Part shown: positions 35,569 through 45,653 of the stretch, piece by piece
Numbering within the stretch: the stretch's first letter is position 1
Layout: each line of letters begins with the position of its first letter
DNA from: Tolypothrix brevis GSE-NOS-MK-07-07A
GTDB lineage: Bacteria > Cyanobacteriota > Cyanobacteriia > Cyanobacteriales > Nostocaceae
Assembly: GCA_019358985.1 (NCBI GenBank)
Contig: JAHHIJ010000001.1
Span: forward strand, 1-64,000
DNA length: 64,000 nucleotides
Direction: 5' to 3'
Notes under the pieces: model-generated
What the model was told of the DNA's origin: nothing
Databases searched by the model: none
Seen by the model: only the letters and a program-made list of their open reading frames with translations
Position numbers and translations under genes: made by a program

Positions 35569-37593
35569 ATGCGTGTTGAATCAACTGATGCATCGGAAGA
35601 GGTGGTGCAACCTCCGGCTAATGGACATAAGGCTGAAGTGAAGAATCAAAAGCAAAAAAAGCTGCTACCACCTAGTACCACTAGCGACGCGTCTCGCGTC
35701 AGCTGGAAAATTGAGGATAGCGAAGCCCTTTATCGCATCGAAGGTTGGGGACAACCTTATTTTTCGATTAGCGCGGCAGGTCATATCACAGTTTCTCCTA
35801 AAGGCGATCGCGGAGGTTCTCTAGATTTATTTGAATTAGTCAATGCCCTAAAGCAGCGTAATTTAGGATTACCTTTATTAATTCGATTTTCCGATATTTT
35901 GGAAGACCGGATTGAGCGATTAAATGCATGTTTCGCCAAAGCGATCGCCCGCTACAACTACGCTGGTATTTATCGTGGCGTGTTTCCCGTCAAGTGCAAC
36001 CAGCAACGGCACTTAATTGAAGATTTGGTCAGATTTGGCAGACCTCATCAATTTGGCTTAGAAGCCGGTTCCAAGCCAGAGTTAATGATTGCTTTAGCGA
36101 TGCTGGATACACCGGGAGCATTGTTAACCTGCAATGGCTACAAAGACCGGGAATACATCGAAACGGCGATGTTAGCCCAAAGACTAGGACAGACCCCGAT
36201 AATTGTCTTAGAACAGATTGAAGAGGTGGATTTGGTAATTGATGTCAATCGCCAGTTGGGGATTAAACCAATTTTAGGGGTTCGCGCTAAACTCAGTACC
36301 CAAGGCATGGGACGCTGGGGAACATCATCCGGCGATCGCGCTAAATTTGGTTTGACAATGCCGGAAATTATCGATGCAGTTGACAAGTTACGCGAAGCTA
36401 ATTTGCTCGATTCTTTGCAGTTGTTGCACTTCCACATCGGTTCCCAAATCTCCGCCATTAATGTAATTAAAGATGCCATTCAAGAAGCTAGCCGTATCTA
36501 CGTAGAATTGGCGATGCTGGGAGCTGATATGAAATATCTTGATGTGGGTGGTGGCTTGGGTGTAGATTACGACGGCTCCCAAACCAACTTCTATGCCTCG
36601 AAAAATTACAACATGCAAAACTATGCCAACGACATCGTGGCAGAGTTAAAAGATACCTGTGCCGAACGGGAAATAGCCGTACCAACACTGATTAGCGAAA
36701 GTGGACGAGCGATCGCTTCTCATCAATCGGTACTGATTTTTGACGTTCTCAGTACCAGTGAGATTCCCCTCCATCCACCAGAACCCCCACAAGAGGGAGA
36801 ACCCCCGGTTATTAATTACCTCTGGGAAACCTACCAAGGCATCAACAAGGAGAATTTCCAAGAGTTTTACCACGATGCTGCTCAATTCAAAGAAGAAGCC
36901 ATTAGCCGCTTCAATTTGGGAATTTTGCGCCTCAGAGAACGAGCCAAAGCAGAGCGGCTCTACTGGGCTTGTTGTCATAAAATTCTTGACATAACCAGAC
37001 AGGAAGAATACGTACCGGATGAGTTGGAAGACCTAGAAAAAATCATGGCTTCCATCTATTACATCAATCTTTCAGTGTTTCAATCAGCACCTGATTGTTG
37101 GGCGATCGATCAACTATTCCCGATCATGCCGATACACCGTTTGGGAGAAGAACCGACGCGACGGGGGATTTTGGCGGATCTTACCTGCGACAGTGACGGC
37201 AAAATTGACCGCTTTATTGATCTGCGTGATGTCAAGTCAGTCTTAGAACTGCACACTTTTAAACCAGGAGAGCCTTACTATTTAGGGATGTTCCTCAATG
37301 GAGCTTACCAGGAAATCATGGGCAATTTGCATAACTTATTTGGCGACACCAACGCAGTTCATATCCAACTAACTCCTAAAGGTTATCAGATTGAACACGT
37401 CGTCAAAGGTGACACCATGAGCGAAGTAGTCAGCTACGTACAGTACGACTCCGAGGATTTGGTAGAAAAAATCCGCCAGCGTTGCGAACTTGCTTTAGAA
37501 GAAAATCGCATTACCCTAGCGGAATCTCAGCGACTGCTACAAACTTACGAACAAAGTTTGCGACGGTACACATATCTTGATGGTAATGGTTAG
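35569..37593 (+). CDS. speA: Biosynthetic arginine decarboxylase
   Basis: A 674-residue PLP enzyme that makes agmatine, the first step to putrescine and spermidine. I choose ATG 35569 (MRVESTDASEEVVQPPANGH), which has GAGGTCAGGAAG just upstream; an in-frame ATG ten codons earlier sits next to the TnpB end. Family signatures: FPVKCNQQRHLIEDLVRFG with the PLP Lys, LQLLHFHIGSQISAI, LDVGGGLGVDYDGSQTNFYA and LTCDSDGKIDRFID near the active-site Cys. Full length. The close TnpB insertion has probably replaced part of its leader. Confidence 0.95.
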   Translation: MRVESTDASEEVVQPPANGHKAEVKNQKQKKLLPPSTTSDASRVSWKIEDSEALYRIEGWGQPYFSISAAGHITVSPKGDRGGSLDLFELVNALKQRNLGLPLLIRFSDILEDRIERLNACFAKAIARYNYAGIYRGVFPVKCNQQRHLIEDLVRFGRPHQFGLEAGSKPELMIALAMLDTPGALLTCNGYKDREYIETAMLAQRLGQTPIIVLEQIEEVDLVIDVNRQLGIKPILGVRAKLSTQGMGRWGTSSGDRAKFGLTMPEIIDAVDKLREANLLDSLQLLHFHIGSQISAINVIKDAIQEASRIYVELAMLGADMKYLDVGGGLGVDYDGSQTNFYASKNYNMQNYANDIVAELKDTCAEREIAVPTLISESGRAIASHQSVLIFDVLSTSEIPLHPPEPPQEGEPPVINYLWETYQGINKENFQEFYHDAAQFKEEAISRFNLGILRLRERAKAERLYWACCHKILDITRQEEYVPDELEDLEKIMASIYYINLSVFQSAPDCWAIDQLFPIMPIHRLGEEPTRRGILADLTCDSDGKIDRFIDLRDVKSVLELHTFKPGEPYYLGMFLNGAYQEIMGNLHNLFGDTNAVHIQLTPKGYQIEHVVKGDTMSEVVSYVQYDSEDLVEKIRQRCELALEENRITLAESQRLLQTYEQSLRRYTYLDGNG

Positions 37594-37675
37594 GAAAAGG
37601 CAATGGGCAATGGGAATAAAGCCAAATTTCTTTCCATGCCCTATGCCCCATGCCCATTGCCCAATACCCCATTCC
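37594..37675. terminator. Inverted heptamer repeat between convergent genes
   Basis: GGCAATGGGCAATGGG is followed by CCATGCCCTATGCCCCATGC and CCCATTGCCCAAT. The two arms can pair and lie between the convergent speA and sugar-nucleotide genes, so they may serve as a two-way terminator. Confidence 0.45.
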
Positions 37676-38845
37676 CTAATTGCCGTTTGTCCCTAACAAT
37701 TCAGCGATCGCTTGCCGTTCAACTGGGGTATGAGATGGTACTGCTTGACGAGCATCGGTAATTAACCAGTCTAAAGCAGCAGCTTTGACATCTATCGACG
37801 CTCCAGTTTTATCAACGCAGTAACGCCCATACACCAGCTTATCAACCAAGCTCACCCCAGGACCCAGGCGCGAGTACTCAAAAATTACGCTGTTGTCTAC
37901 GGTTGCACCACTACATACCCAGCAATTCGGACCAATCATCGTCGGACCGACGATTTTTGCGCCGTCTTCTATCCTGGTCATGCCACCGATGTAAACTGGA
38001 CCGGTGATATCCACTTTGTCCCAATTCACGGCAACATTTAAGCCAGTGTAGATTCCCGGAGCAACTTCGTGACCGGGAATTTGCACATTTTTTATTTCCC
38101 GTAACAGCACACCGCGAATTGCTCGCCAGTAGTCTGGTACTTTACCAATATCTACCCATTCAAAGTCCATTGGAATGGCGTAAAACGGGGCATCTATTTC
38201 TACCAATTTGGGAAATAATTCGCCACCGATGTCGTACTCTATGCCGGAGGGGATATAATTAAATACCTCTGGCTCAAAGATATAAATACCAGTATTGATA
38301 TTGGTACTCTTAGCTTCTTCTACTGACGGCTTTTCTTGGAATGCTTTGACGCGACCATCTTCATCGGTGACGACTACACCATAGCTAGAAACTTCTTCTA
38401 GTGGGACAGATTTTGTCACGATTGTAGCGATCGCCCCTTTGGATTTATGCCACTTAACCGCAGCTGTCAAATCTAGGTCAATTAAAGCATCACCGCACAA
38501 CACCACAAAGGTATCGTCAAAAAACGGCGAGAAGTCTTGGATACGACGCATTCCACCAGCCGAACCAATCGCTTCCCCTACCAGTTTACCTTCGTCATCA
38601 ATTCGCCCTTCAAAAGAATATGCAATCTGCACCCCAAACCGCTGACCATCACGGAAATAGTTTTCAATTTCTTCAGCCAAATGGCTAACGTTAACCATAA
38701 TTTGGTCAAAGCCATGCTGACGTAACAGTTCTAGTAAAAATTCCATCACTGGCTTTTGCAGGATGGGAATCATCGGTTTGGGAGTTGTGTAGGTAATTGG
38801 ACGCACGCGAGTACCTTTACCCGCAGCGAGAATCATTGCCTTCAT
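37676..38845 (-). CDS. NDP-sugar pyrophosphorylase (mannose-1-P guanylyltransferase-like)
   Basis: A 389-residue nucleotidyltransferase. The N-terminal domain has the signature MKAMILAAGKGTRVRPITYT with KPMIPILQKPVMEF, plus LCGDALIDLDL (metal Asp) and FEWVDIGKVPDYWRA. The C-terminal third is a left-handed beta-helix of hexapeptide repeats (GPVYIGGMTRIEDGAKIVGP). The family makes GDP-mannose or a related NDP-sugar; the exact sugar cannot be read from the sequence. A supply role for the polysaccharide cluster downstream is plausible. Confidence 0.88.
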   Translation of the reverse strand: MKAMILAAGKGTRVRPITYTTPKPMIPILQKPVMEFLLELLRQHGFDQIMVNVSHLAEEIENYFRDGQRFGVQIAYSFEGRIDDEGKLVGEAIGSAGGMRRIQDFSPFFDDTFVVLCGDALIDLDLTAAVKWHKSKGAIATIVTKSVPLEEVSSYGVVVTDEDGRVKAFQEKPSVEEAKSTNINTGIYIFEPEVFNYIPSGIEYDIGGELFPKLVEIDAPFYAIPMDFEWVDIGKVPDYWRAIRGVLLREIKNVQIPGHEVAPGIYTGLNVAVNWDKVDITGPVYIGGMTRIEDGAKIVGPTMIGPNCWVCSGATVDNSVIFEYSRLGPGVSLVDKLVYGRYCVDKTGASIDVKAAALDWLITDARQAVPSHTPVERQAIAELLGTNGN

Positions 38846-39158
38846 AAAAGTTTATTCCTCAATCACAAGCCAGTTTACTTTGATCGAATGATACTTAATC
38901 ATCAGTTTAATTTTGCTCTAAGTCATCCTTAAAAGCATGGTTTAAGACGAATGTTCGCTTTACGCGTAAGTATAGGCTCCCGCAAGATGAGAAGCGTGAG
39001 GTTATCTTTTGAATTTACTCGGATTTTGGGGTTTGCATTGATCAAAATCTGTAAATCATCTATGTTCCTCCCGTTACACTTGCACCAACTAGCCCTGAAA
39101 GAACTGCGTACACTTGTACAAATGAAAATCGGCTCTTCCCTCTTCCCCCTCTTTCAAG
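38846..39158. other. Spacer between the pyrophosphorylase and scpA
   Basis: The leader of the pyrophosphorylase gene and the downstream region of scpA. An open plus-strand frame at 38951-39196 lacks protein character. I see no repeat or RNA gene. Confidence 0.3.
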
Positions 39159-39962
39159 TCAGGTATTGGAAGAATCTAAGAGTAAGCGAATTTTAATTTC
39201 CTGGTAGAATTCCTCTTGACATAGCTCTACCTTAGATTGAGCCGACAACAATAGTAATGCCCAGAAAACGCTAATTAGATGACTGTGTTTTGATTTGGGT
39301 ACAGAACTGTTGTGATATGGTTTCTTTGTCTGAGTCCACAATTCTACTAACTGTTCCAAATTCAACCAATTTTCTTCCAAACACAATTTTGTGCCTCTAA
39401 GATGCAATACTTCCTCCAGTTCTCCAGCCACTTCCGTCAGATTTTCCTGGTGAGCTAACTCTAGTGCTGCCCGCATACTTTGGATGCTGGGTTGATGCCG
39501 GGGACGGATAGGTTTGCTGGCTTTCTGTACAAGTTTGAGTTGATTCTGCATGAGCTGCAATTGCTCGATCAACTCTTGCAAAGTCACGCGGCGTTTTGGT
39601 GGTGGCATCGCTGCCGGACGACGGCGCAATGACCGTTCTAATGGCAACCGATGAAGAGAATATACTAACCCCGAATCGTTTTCTGGCAGTACATCATCTA
39701 ACACAATGTCTGGTTCATCTGCTGCTGCTTGTATTTGCATCAAGGTATTTGCCTTGAACAAAACTAGCATTGATGCTGACAAAAAAGCCTGCCCAGATTG
39801 CGATAAATCAGCTTCATAGCCTATACGTATTGTTTCGGATGCCATTAATTCTAAGTAACGGTCAATTACCTCAATTACCTGCACATCCCAAGGATCAATT
39901 TCCCCCTGTTCGGCTTGGTGAATCAGGTGTGCAATTGTTTCCAATAGCCCGTCTGGTGTCAT
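39159..39962 (-). CDS. scpA: Segregation and condensation protein A
   Basis: A 267-residue kleisin from ATG 39962 (MTPDGLLETIAHLIHQAEQG). It bridges the SMC heads with ScpB to compact and segregate the chromosome. Typical features are the N-terminal helical domain with IDPWDVQVIEVIDRYLEL and YEADLSQSGQAFLSASMLVL, a Pro/Arg-rich linker and the C-terminal winged helix ending LCQEEFYQEIKIRL. The cyanobacterial form has a diverged middle. It follows the LapA-domain gene on the same strand after 64 bases. Confidence 0.88.
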   Translation of the reverse strand: MTPDGLLETIAHLIHQAEQGEIDPWDVQVIEVIDRYLELMASETIRIGYEADLSQSGQAFLSASMLVLFKANTLMQIQAAADEPDIVLDDVLPENDSGLVYSLHRLPLERSLRRRPAAMPPPKRRVTLQELIEQLQLMQNQLKLVQKASKPIRPRHQPSIQSMRAALELAHQENLTEVAGELEEVLHLRGTKLCLEENWLNLEQLVELWTQTKKPYHNSSVPKSKHSHLISVFWALLLLSAQSKVELCQEEFYQEIKIRLLLDSSNT

Positions 39963-40026
39963 CAACAAGTCCTAAATAAGTCGGTGTTTTAGTGGATAAA
40001 TTGAATTGTAGACTTATTAGACGCGA

Positions 40027-40392
40027 TTAGTGTGTGTTCGGCACATTCGTCTGTATTTGTTTTGTTGAGGAATCAGATGCTGGAGGTAGCGCAAGTTGTA
40101 AAGATTGAACTTCGGCTTGGTACTGTTCAACTTTAGACTCTAGTTCTTGAATTCGGACTTTTTGTTTGCGTTGTGGGTTTGACAATAGTTGTCGCTGCAA
40201 TTGTGTCCACATACTAAATAGCCACGCAAAAATTGCCCCTAAGCCAGTCGCTAAAAGCAATTCAACTGCCATCGGTGCTTGTACCTCTACTCCAGGAACA
40301 ATATAAATTGTTGCTAGTTTGGTGTTCTCTATAGTAAATAAAGCCAAAGCTAAACAAAAGATAAAAATTATTACAAAATTTACTTGTTTCAT
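40027..40392 (-). CDS. LapA/DUF1049-domain membrane protein
   Basis: A 121-residue protein with two membrane helices (VIIFIFCLALALFTIENTKL; AVELLLATGLGAIFAWLFSM) followed by a coiled coil (RIQELESKVEQYQAEVQSLQ) and a disordered tail. The pattern FTIENTKLATI...PGVEVQAPMAVELLLATGLG is the lipopolysaccharide assembly protein A (LapA) domain. In E. coli LapA/B tune LpxC; in cyanobacteria the role is not known. It is upstream of scpA and likely co-transcribed. Confidence 0.8.
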   Translation of the reverse strand: MKQVNFVIIFIFCLALALFTIENTKLATIYIVPGVEVQAPMAVELLLATGLGAIFAWLFSMWTQLQRQLLSNPQRKQKVRIQELESKVEQYQAEVQSLQLALPPASDSSTKQIQTNVPNTH

Positions 40393-41305
40393 TTGTCACT
40401 ACATACGTAATTAATGAGCTGCTGATACTGCCTTGATATTGGCAACCAATACCATTCTGAATTGTCAGTGGCGATTGTGCAACTTTTGATTGGAAGTGCT
40501 TTGCATGTATATTTTTCCTTTGAGCATAAAAAAACCTAGAGATGCTGAAACCTTTTGGCAGTAGAGTCCCAAATCCTCCTTGCTTATTGCTCACTGTTCC
40601 CCTGCCTATAAAGGTAAAACAAGGGATTCTCAAGGGTTCGGGCGAAGTGCCAGAAAAAAAATCTATCAAAAGTTAGTAAAAGCAATGATACATTTGATAT
40701 AGGTAATATCAGCTTTTTTGCATGTTCACGCTGTGAAAAATATTGAGATTATTTCGTAGTGAGGGCTGAAGCCCTCAAATGAGACTTTAGTCCTCTCTAC
40801 GAGACGCTACGCGAACACTACAAACCTTAAACCTTTAATTATTTACGCATCTCTACTTAGTCATAATACAATCATGTTATAATTACTTACCCATATTAGT
40901 AAAATGCGATTGGGTAGTCCCACCATAGTGATTCATCTGAACTTAATAATTCTCTGAAAAATAGAGGGGCTATTTAAAGACTAAATAAAGAATCTATCTA
41001 AACAATTGGTTATTTGCTCAGTATCTTATATTCTAGATATTGAATCCCCCCTCCAAAAAGCTAGAGCGAAAAAGTGCAATTCTTTTTAGATTTATCTAAA
41101 AACTAGCATTCTTACTTGTTTCTACGTCTTTAATAAAAAGTTTTGAGAGATGTGAATTTGCCTATAAGGCAAGTTATAGTTTGATGTTTTCTAGCTAATT
41201 AACATCGCCTTTTTGGAGCATGAAATAAGATTCGGCAAGAGTATTTGGCTTTGATAGCCTATGATGTCAGGTCGGCAATCTACTACTGTATAAACCCAAA
41301 AACAT
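40393..41305. other. Long AT-rich region upstream of the polysaccharide operon
   Basis: A repeat hairpin lies at 40755-40822 (GAGGGCTGAAGCCCTC, then GGACTTTAGTCCTC-like arms and ACGAGACGCTACGCGAACAC). The remaining 480 bases before hepC are AT-rich and hold no gene, so they probably contain the promoter and regulatory region of the hepC-hepA operon. I cannot assign a binding site with confidence. Confidence 0.4.
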
Positions 41306-42070
41306 ATGACAACTTCCATAATCCCACCTTCTAATTACTATACTGTGACCAAGCAAGATCAGGAGCGTAGTTCATACTGCACACTCCAGTGGCGAAGAGG
41401 TCAATTATTGGTGAAAGCTCCTGGACAAGTTTTCCAGCCATATCTGCCTTCACTGGATAACGAGCAATCCTTAGTAAAGTGCTTAAAACATTCACCAGTA
41501 AGCTTGGTTCGCATAGATCCAAAGCTAGGTGAGTACTGGCTAAAAGTTTGGGCAAATGCGTGTGAACAAGCCTCGAAGCCAGTATTTTTACGCATACCCT
41601 CTGCTGAACAACTATCCAAACAAGGCAGTCTGTGGAGATCGTTGCAACGGCTATTTGACTGGATTGTTGCCTTAGTATTTTTACTTGCAGTGAGTCCCGT
41701 AATGCTGATATTAGTTTTGCTGATGCGTGTTGACTCCCCAGGAACATTTTTTGAGCGTGAGTGGCGCGTAGGAAAACGCGGTAAACTGTTTCGGGCGATC
41801 AAGTTTCGCACTGAAACAAAAGATAAGCAAAAGGTCACACCACTAGGGCATTGGATGCGTAAATATAATATACATAATCTACCAAAGTTATTTAATGTTC
41901 TACAGGGCGAAATGAGTTTAGTCGGACCGCGTTGCTATACTTTGGAGGAAGCTGTGCGGTTAGGTTCGGGAAAGCAACCAGAACTCAATAAATTACCAGG
42001 AATTGCAGGTTCTTGGGAACTAGGGACAAATCCCGATAACAAGCTGCATCTGGATAGTCAAGCATCGTGA
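41306..42070 (+). CDS. hepC: HepC-like polysaccharide-initiating sugar transferase
   Basis: A 254-residue protein. The N-terminal third (LQWRRGQLLVKAPGQVFQPY, then LVRIDPKLGEYWLKVWANAC) is a feature of cyanobacterial HepC. The rest is a bacterial sugar transferase domain: one membrane helix (LFDWIVALVFLLAVSPVMLI), a basic GKRGKLFRAIKFRTET and the conserved LPKLFNVLQGEMSLVGPR. Such enzymes move a sugar phosphate onto undecaprenyl phosphate, the first step of polysaccharide assembly. HepC is needed for the heterocyst envelope polysaccharide in Anabaena. The P-R-P segment after MSLVGP is short but present. It is followed by hepA after 40 bases. Confidence 0.8.
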   Translation: MTTSIIPPSNYYTVTKQDQERSSYCTLQWRRGQLLVKAPGQVFQPYLPSLDNEQSLVKCLKHSPVSLVRIDPKLGEYWLKVWANACEQASKPVFLRIPSAEQLSKQGSLWRSLQRLFDWIVALVFLLAVSPVMLILVLLMRVDSPGTFFEREWRVGKRGKLFRAIKFRTETKDKQKVTPLGHWMRKYNIHNLPKLFNVLQGEMSLVGPRCYTLEEAVRLGSGKQPELNKLPGIAGSWELGTNPDNKLHLDSQAS

Positions 42071-42110
42071 TTTTAAGTACTTGCTAAGTCTTTTTAGTGT
42101 TTTCTAACTA

Positions 42111-43964
42111 ATGTATCTCAAACTTTACCAAGAATTTTCCAGTTTGTTTAAGAAGACTAAGTTTTGGGAGAACAACTATTTGTTCTTGCGAGAGTTTAAA
42201 ACCTTCCGTAAAATTGCCATTTTGGCTTTAGGATTTTCCTTTCTAGGAGCAACTTTTGAAGGGATTAGTATTGGTTTTTTACTCTCCTTTTTGCAAAACA
42301 TAACAACTGTTAATGCTACACCAATCCAGACGGGAATAGAATGGTTTGATATTTGGATATTAGGAATTAATACATCTGCCATTAGTCGTTTATATCGAAT
42401 ATCTCTTCTAATTATATTAACTACTTGGCTACGTGTATTATTCAATTACCTGGGAAACTTATATACGGAAATAGCTCAATTACAACTAGGCGATCGCTTA
42501 CGTAAACAAATTTTTGAACAGTTAGAAAAAGTTTCATTAAGTTACTTTTCTACAACTCGTTCCGGCGATCTTATAAACACGATTACAACAGAAATTGAAA
42601 AAATTAAATATTCTTTTAGTGCTGGATCATTTTTGTTAACTAGAACACTAACTCTTAGTGTATATTTAATATCGATAATTTTTATATCGTGGCAACTTAC
42701 CATTTGCTCGGTACTTTTATTTACGCTGTTAGGTGTTGCATTATCAACACTAAATGCAAAAGTGCGAGAAGAAAGTTTCAGTTTGTCAACTGCCAACAGC
42801 GAATTTACCTCAACAGCAATAGAATTCATTAATGGTATTCGCACGATCCAAGCATTTGGTACTCAACAATTTGAGCGTGAGCGTTACTACAAAACTAGTG
42901 AGAAAGTAGTCAGCACTTATACTAAAGTTACTTTAATTGGATCGCTGTTAAAGCCTATCACTGAAGGTGTCGGTACTACATTCCTTGTCGGGATGATTAT
43001 TTTTGCATTTACTGTATTTGTTGCCAATGGAACCCTACAAGTTGCTTCCTTGTTAGGATTTTTCTTTGTACTGTTTCGCATCGTACCAATTGTTCAAGAT
43101 GTGAATGGTGTTAGAGGAACTATTAGTATGCTTCAAGGCTCAGTAGATAAAGTAAAATCTTTATTGACAACCGAGGATAAAGTTTATTTTCATAACGGAA
43201 CTCTTGAATTTAAAGGTTTAAAGCGGTCAATAGATTTAATATCTGTAGACTTCGGTTACGATGCCGATAATCTAGTTTTACATAACATTACTCTTAGCAT
43301 TGAACGCGGGAAGACGACAGCACTAGTTGGAGGATCTGGTGCTGGAAAAACAACACTAGCTGATATAATTGCCCGGTTTTACGATCCAACCGAGGGAAAT
43401 GTTTTGATTGATGGAATTGATTTGCGGCAATATGAAATTAATACATTACGCCACAAGATGGCTATAGTCAGTCAAGATACTTTTATTTTCAACACTTCTA
43501 TTTGGAACAATATTAGTTACGGCACATCAGAAGTAACGGAAGATGAGATTCGAGAAGCTGCCAGATTAGCGAATGCACTGGAATTTATTCTAGAAATGCC
43601 TGAAGGTTTTGAAACACAATTAGGAGATCGGGGGGTACGGTTATCCGGAGGACAACGACAACGAATCGCTATAGCTCGTGCTTTATTAAGAAACCCAGAG
43701 ATTTTGATTTTAGATGAAGCAACCAGCGCATTAGATTCTTTATCAGAGCGGTTGATTCAAGAATCATTAGAAAAGCTTTCTGTAGGTCGAACAGTGATTG
43801 CGATCGCTCATCGTCTTTCCACAATTGCCAAGGCAGATAAAGTTGTAGTACTAGAACAAGGACGCTTAGTAGAGCAAGGAAGTTATCAAGAGTTGCTGAA
43901 CCAGCGCGGCAAACTTTGGGAATATCATAAAACTCAATATCAAGAACTAGGTCAGACAGAGTAA
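42111..43964 (+). CDS. hepA: HepA-like ABC exporter
   Basis: A 617-residue half transporter: six membrane helices in residues 1-340, then a nucleotide-binding domain with Walker A GGSGAGKTTL (about 407), signature LSGGQRQRIAIARALL (about 509), Walker B ILILDEATSALD (about 530) and H-loop IAHRLSTIAKADK (about 565). The N-terminus (FLREFKTFRKIAILALGFSF; ATFEGISIGFLLSFLQ) matches HepA, which exports or helps to place the heterocyst envelope polysaccharide in Anabaena. All motifs are intact. An element at 43985 now separates it from the next gene. Confidence 0.88.
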   Translation: MYLKLYQEFSSLFKKTKFWENNYLFLREFKTFRKIAILALGFSFLGATFEGISIGFLLSFLQNITTVNATPIQTGIEWFDIWILGINTSAISRLYRISLLIILTTWLRVLFNYLGNLYTEIAQLQLGDRLRKQIFEQLEKVSLSYFSTTRSGDLINTITTEIEKIKYSFSAGSFLLTRTLTLSVYLISIIFISWQLTICSVLLFTLLGVALSTLNAKVREESFSLSTANSEFTSTAIEFINGIRTIQAFGTQQFERERYYKTSEKVVSTYTKVTLIGSLLKPITEGVGTTFLVGMIIFAFTVFVANGTLQVASLLGFFFVLFRIVPIVQDVNGVRGTISMLQGSVDKVKSLLTTEDKVYFHNGTLEFKGLKRSIDLISVDFGYDADNLVLHNITLSIERGKTTALVGGSGAGKTTLADIIARFYDPTEGNVLIDGIDLRQYEINTLRHKMAIVSQDTFIFNTSIWNNISYGTSEVTEDEIREAARLANALEFILEMPEGFETQLGDRGVRLSGGQRQRIAIARALLRNPEILILDEATSALDSLSERLIQESLEKLSVGRTVIAIAHRLSTIAKADKVVVLEQGRLVEQGSYQELLNQRGKLWEYHKTQYQELGQTE

Positions 43965-43984
43965 GAAAAAATTTAAATCTCTAA

Positions 43985-44319
43985 GAGAATGTTTGAAAAG
44001 TTTTGGGCTAATATAATTGGCTACTACACTGGCATTGTCCGCGATTAGGTGGACTAACACAAACATCTTGGTCTTCCAACCCACGTAGGTGGGCAAAGTC
44101 TCGTGTAGCCGAGCCAGTGCGTTGGGGAGGCAGTGCGTTGCGTATTTTCCCAAGGCACGTTTTGGGGGGAAGATTCCCCCCAAAAGCTGCCGCCCCGTTG
44201 TAGCACCTGCCGTCCGCTTTGCCGACTTGTTCGCGCAGCGTCTCCCCGAATCGAGAAGCAACTGGCGTGGGATTTCTAATCACCAATGCTGTATTAATTA
44301 AAACTTTTCAAACACTCTC
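43985..44319. mobile_element. 335-bp non-autonomous element, TAA target duplication
   Basis: The ends GAGAATGTTTGAAAAGTTTT (43985-44004) and its complement (44300-44319) pair at 19 of 20 bases, and TAA flanks both sides (43982-43984; 44320-44322), as in IS5-group elements that duplicate TNA. The interior is much more GC-rich than the neighbourhood and contains hairpins (CCCACGTAGGTGGG; TTTTGGGGGGAAGATTCCCC). There is no transposase. It lies between hepA and the next glycosyltransferase and may interrupt operon transcription. Confidence 0.78.
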
Positions 44320-44411
44320 TAACAATCGAAAGTAGAGAAACTAACAATATAAAATACCGGGGTCTATTTACCGAAAAATTGCTCTAAACTCAAAAACTAA
44401 ATTTTAACATT

Positions 44412-45653
44412 ATGGAGAAATATTTACCTCGGTTACTTTTTATCAGTGACGTGACATTAAATGCAGAAAGCACAGGTATAAACCGAACCCTCGTTAATCT
44501 TCTTGAAAATTATCCGGCTAATAGCTTCATGCTATATGCTCCTGATAAAAATTTAGAAAGTCATCCAACTTATCCACCTTTAGCTCACAATGTTGCAGCT
44601 TTTCCAACCTACTTTTTGCCCTACTTCAATAATCGTTTAGGTTTTTTATTCAATCCCCTACTAGAAAGTCTAAACTCTCAATTGTTCCAGTCTTCACCTC
44701 TTGCCAACCGTCAGCAGATTGCTGATTTCTCTCCAGAAGTAGCAGTTATTTGCCCAAATGGTCCTTTAGGTTTAATTGCTGGCTATAAAGTAATTCAAGA
44801 ATTAGGTATCCCATTCCTCATCTATTTTATGGATGACTGGATGGCATCATGTAAAATTAGTTGGTTAAATGGAAACATTCAGTCTATTTGCCGTTTTGTA
44901 CTCCAACAGGCAGATGGTTGGCTGATGATTAGTTCCCAATTAGAAAAAGATTTATCGGAGCGATATAAAATTTATCCTAAGCGATCGCTCATTGTTCACA
45001 ACCCCGTTAATCTATCCAACAGACCTACCCCTAATTTTACACCTCACCTGAGCGGAACCTTCCGAGTTGCTTACGCTGGTGCTATTTGGTCAATGCATTA
45101 TGATGCTATTGCAGTAATTGCAGAAGCAATTTACGAGATGAGAAAAGATGGAGTAGATATTGAATTAGTTCTTTACACAAACGAAGGGTTTTGGGAATCC
45201 CATCAAGCAAACTGGGATTCTTGGCAAGTCAGATACGGTTCTTTTATCCAGTACGAGAAACTGACCGAATATTTACAACAAGCTAATTTATTACTAGTTG
45301 CATCCTCTTTTCTGCCTGAATCTGCCCATATTGTTCGTTCATCTGTCCAAACAAAGCTAACAGACTATATGGCATCTGGACAACCTATTCTCTCCTGTGG
45401 TCCCGATTATGCTATTTGCAATGATTTTGTTAAAAATTGGAACTGTGGTTTCGTTTGTGAGACTAATAAAGTAACAGAGATTAAAGCTCTTTTATTAAGT
45501 ATTATAAAAAATCCCGAAAAATCGTTATACTTGGCTCAAAATGCCTATGAAGTAGTCAAGAACAATTTTGAACTAGGCACAGTGAGATCCAAACTCTACA
45601 ATTTCATTAATCAAACTCTATCTCATGAAACAAATAAGGTGTTGCAAAAATGA
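44412..45653 (+). CDS. Glycosyltransferase, GT4-like
   Basis: A 413-residue protein with two Rossmann-like halves (GT-B). The N-terminal half starts [20 protein letters not shown]; the C-terminal half begins [20 protein letters not shown] and holds [20 protein letters not shown], the GT4 nucleotide-sugar site region (the usual Glu of E-x7-E is weakly kept). The sugar cannot be told. Its stop overlaps the epimerase start by four bases. Confidence 0.82.
   Translation: MEKYLPRLLFISDVTLNAESTGINRTLVNLLENYPANSFMLYAPDKNLESHPTYPPLAHNVAAFPTYFLPYFNNRLGFLFNPLLESLNSQLFQSSPLANRQQIADFSPEVAVICPNGPLGLIAGYKVIQELGIPFLIYFMDDWMASCKISWLNGNIQSICRFVLQQADGWLMISSQLEKDLSERYKIYPKRSLIVHNPVNLSNRPTPNFTPHLSGTFRVAYAGAIWSMHYDAIAVIAEAIYEMRKDGVDIELVLYTNEGFWESHQANWDSWQVRYGSFIQYEKLTEYLQQANLLLVASSFLPESAHIVRSSVQTKLTDYMASGQPILSCGPDYAICNDFVKNWNCGFVCETNKVTEIKALLLSIIKNPEKSLYLAQNAYEVVKNNFELGTVRSKLYNFINQTLSHETNKVLQK

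Noticed and set aside
38951-39196. 81-codon plus-strand frame
   Set aside because: It overlaps the scpA 3' end in antisense and lacks protein character.
40262-40669. 135-codon minus-strand frame near the LapA gene
   Set aside because: It is an out-of-frame shadow over the LapA-domain gene and its leader.
44089-44301. Coding frames inside the 335-bp element
   Set aside because: Frames on both strands cover the hairpins of a MITE; none resembles a transposase.
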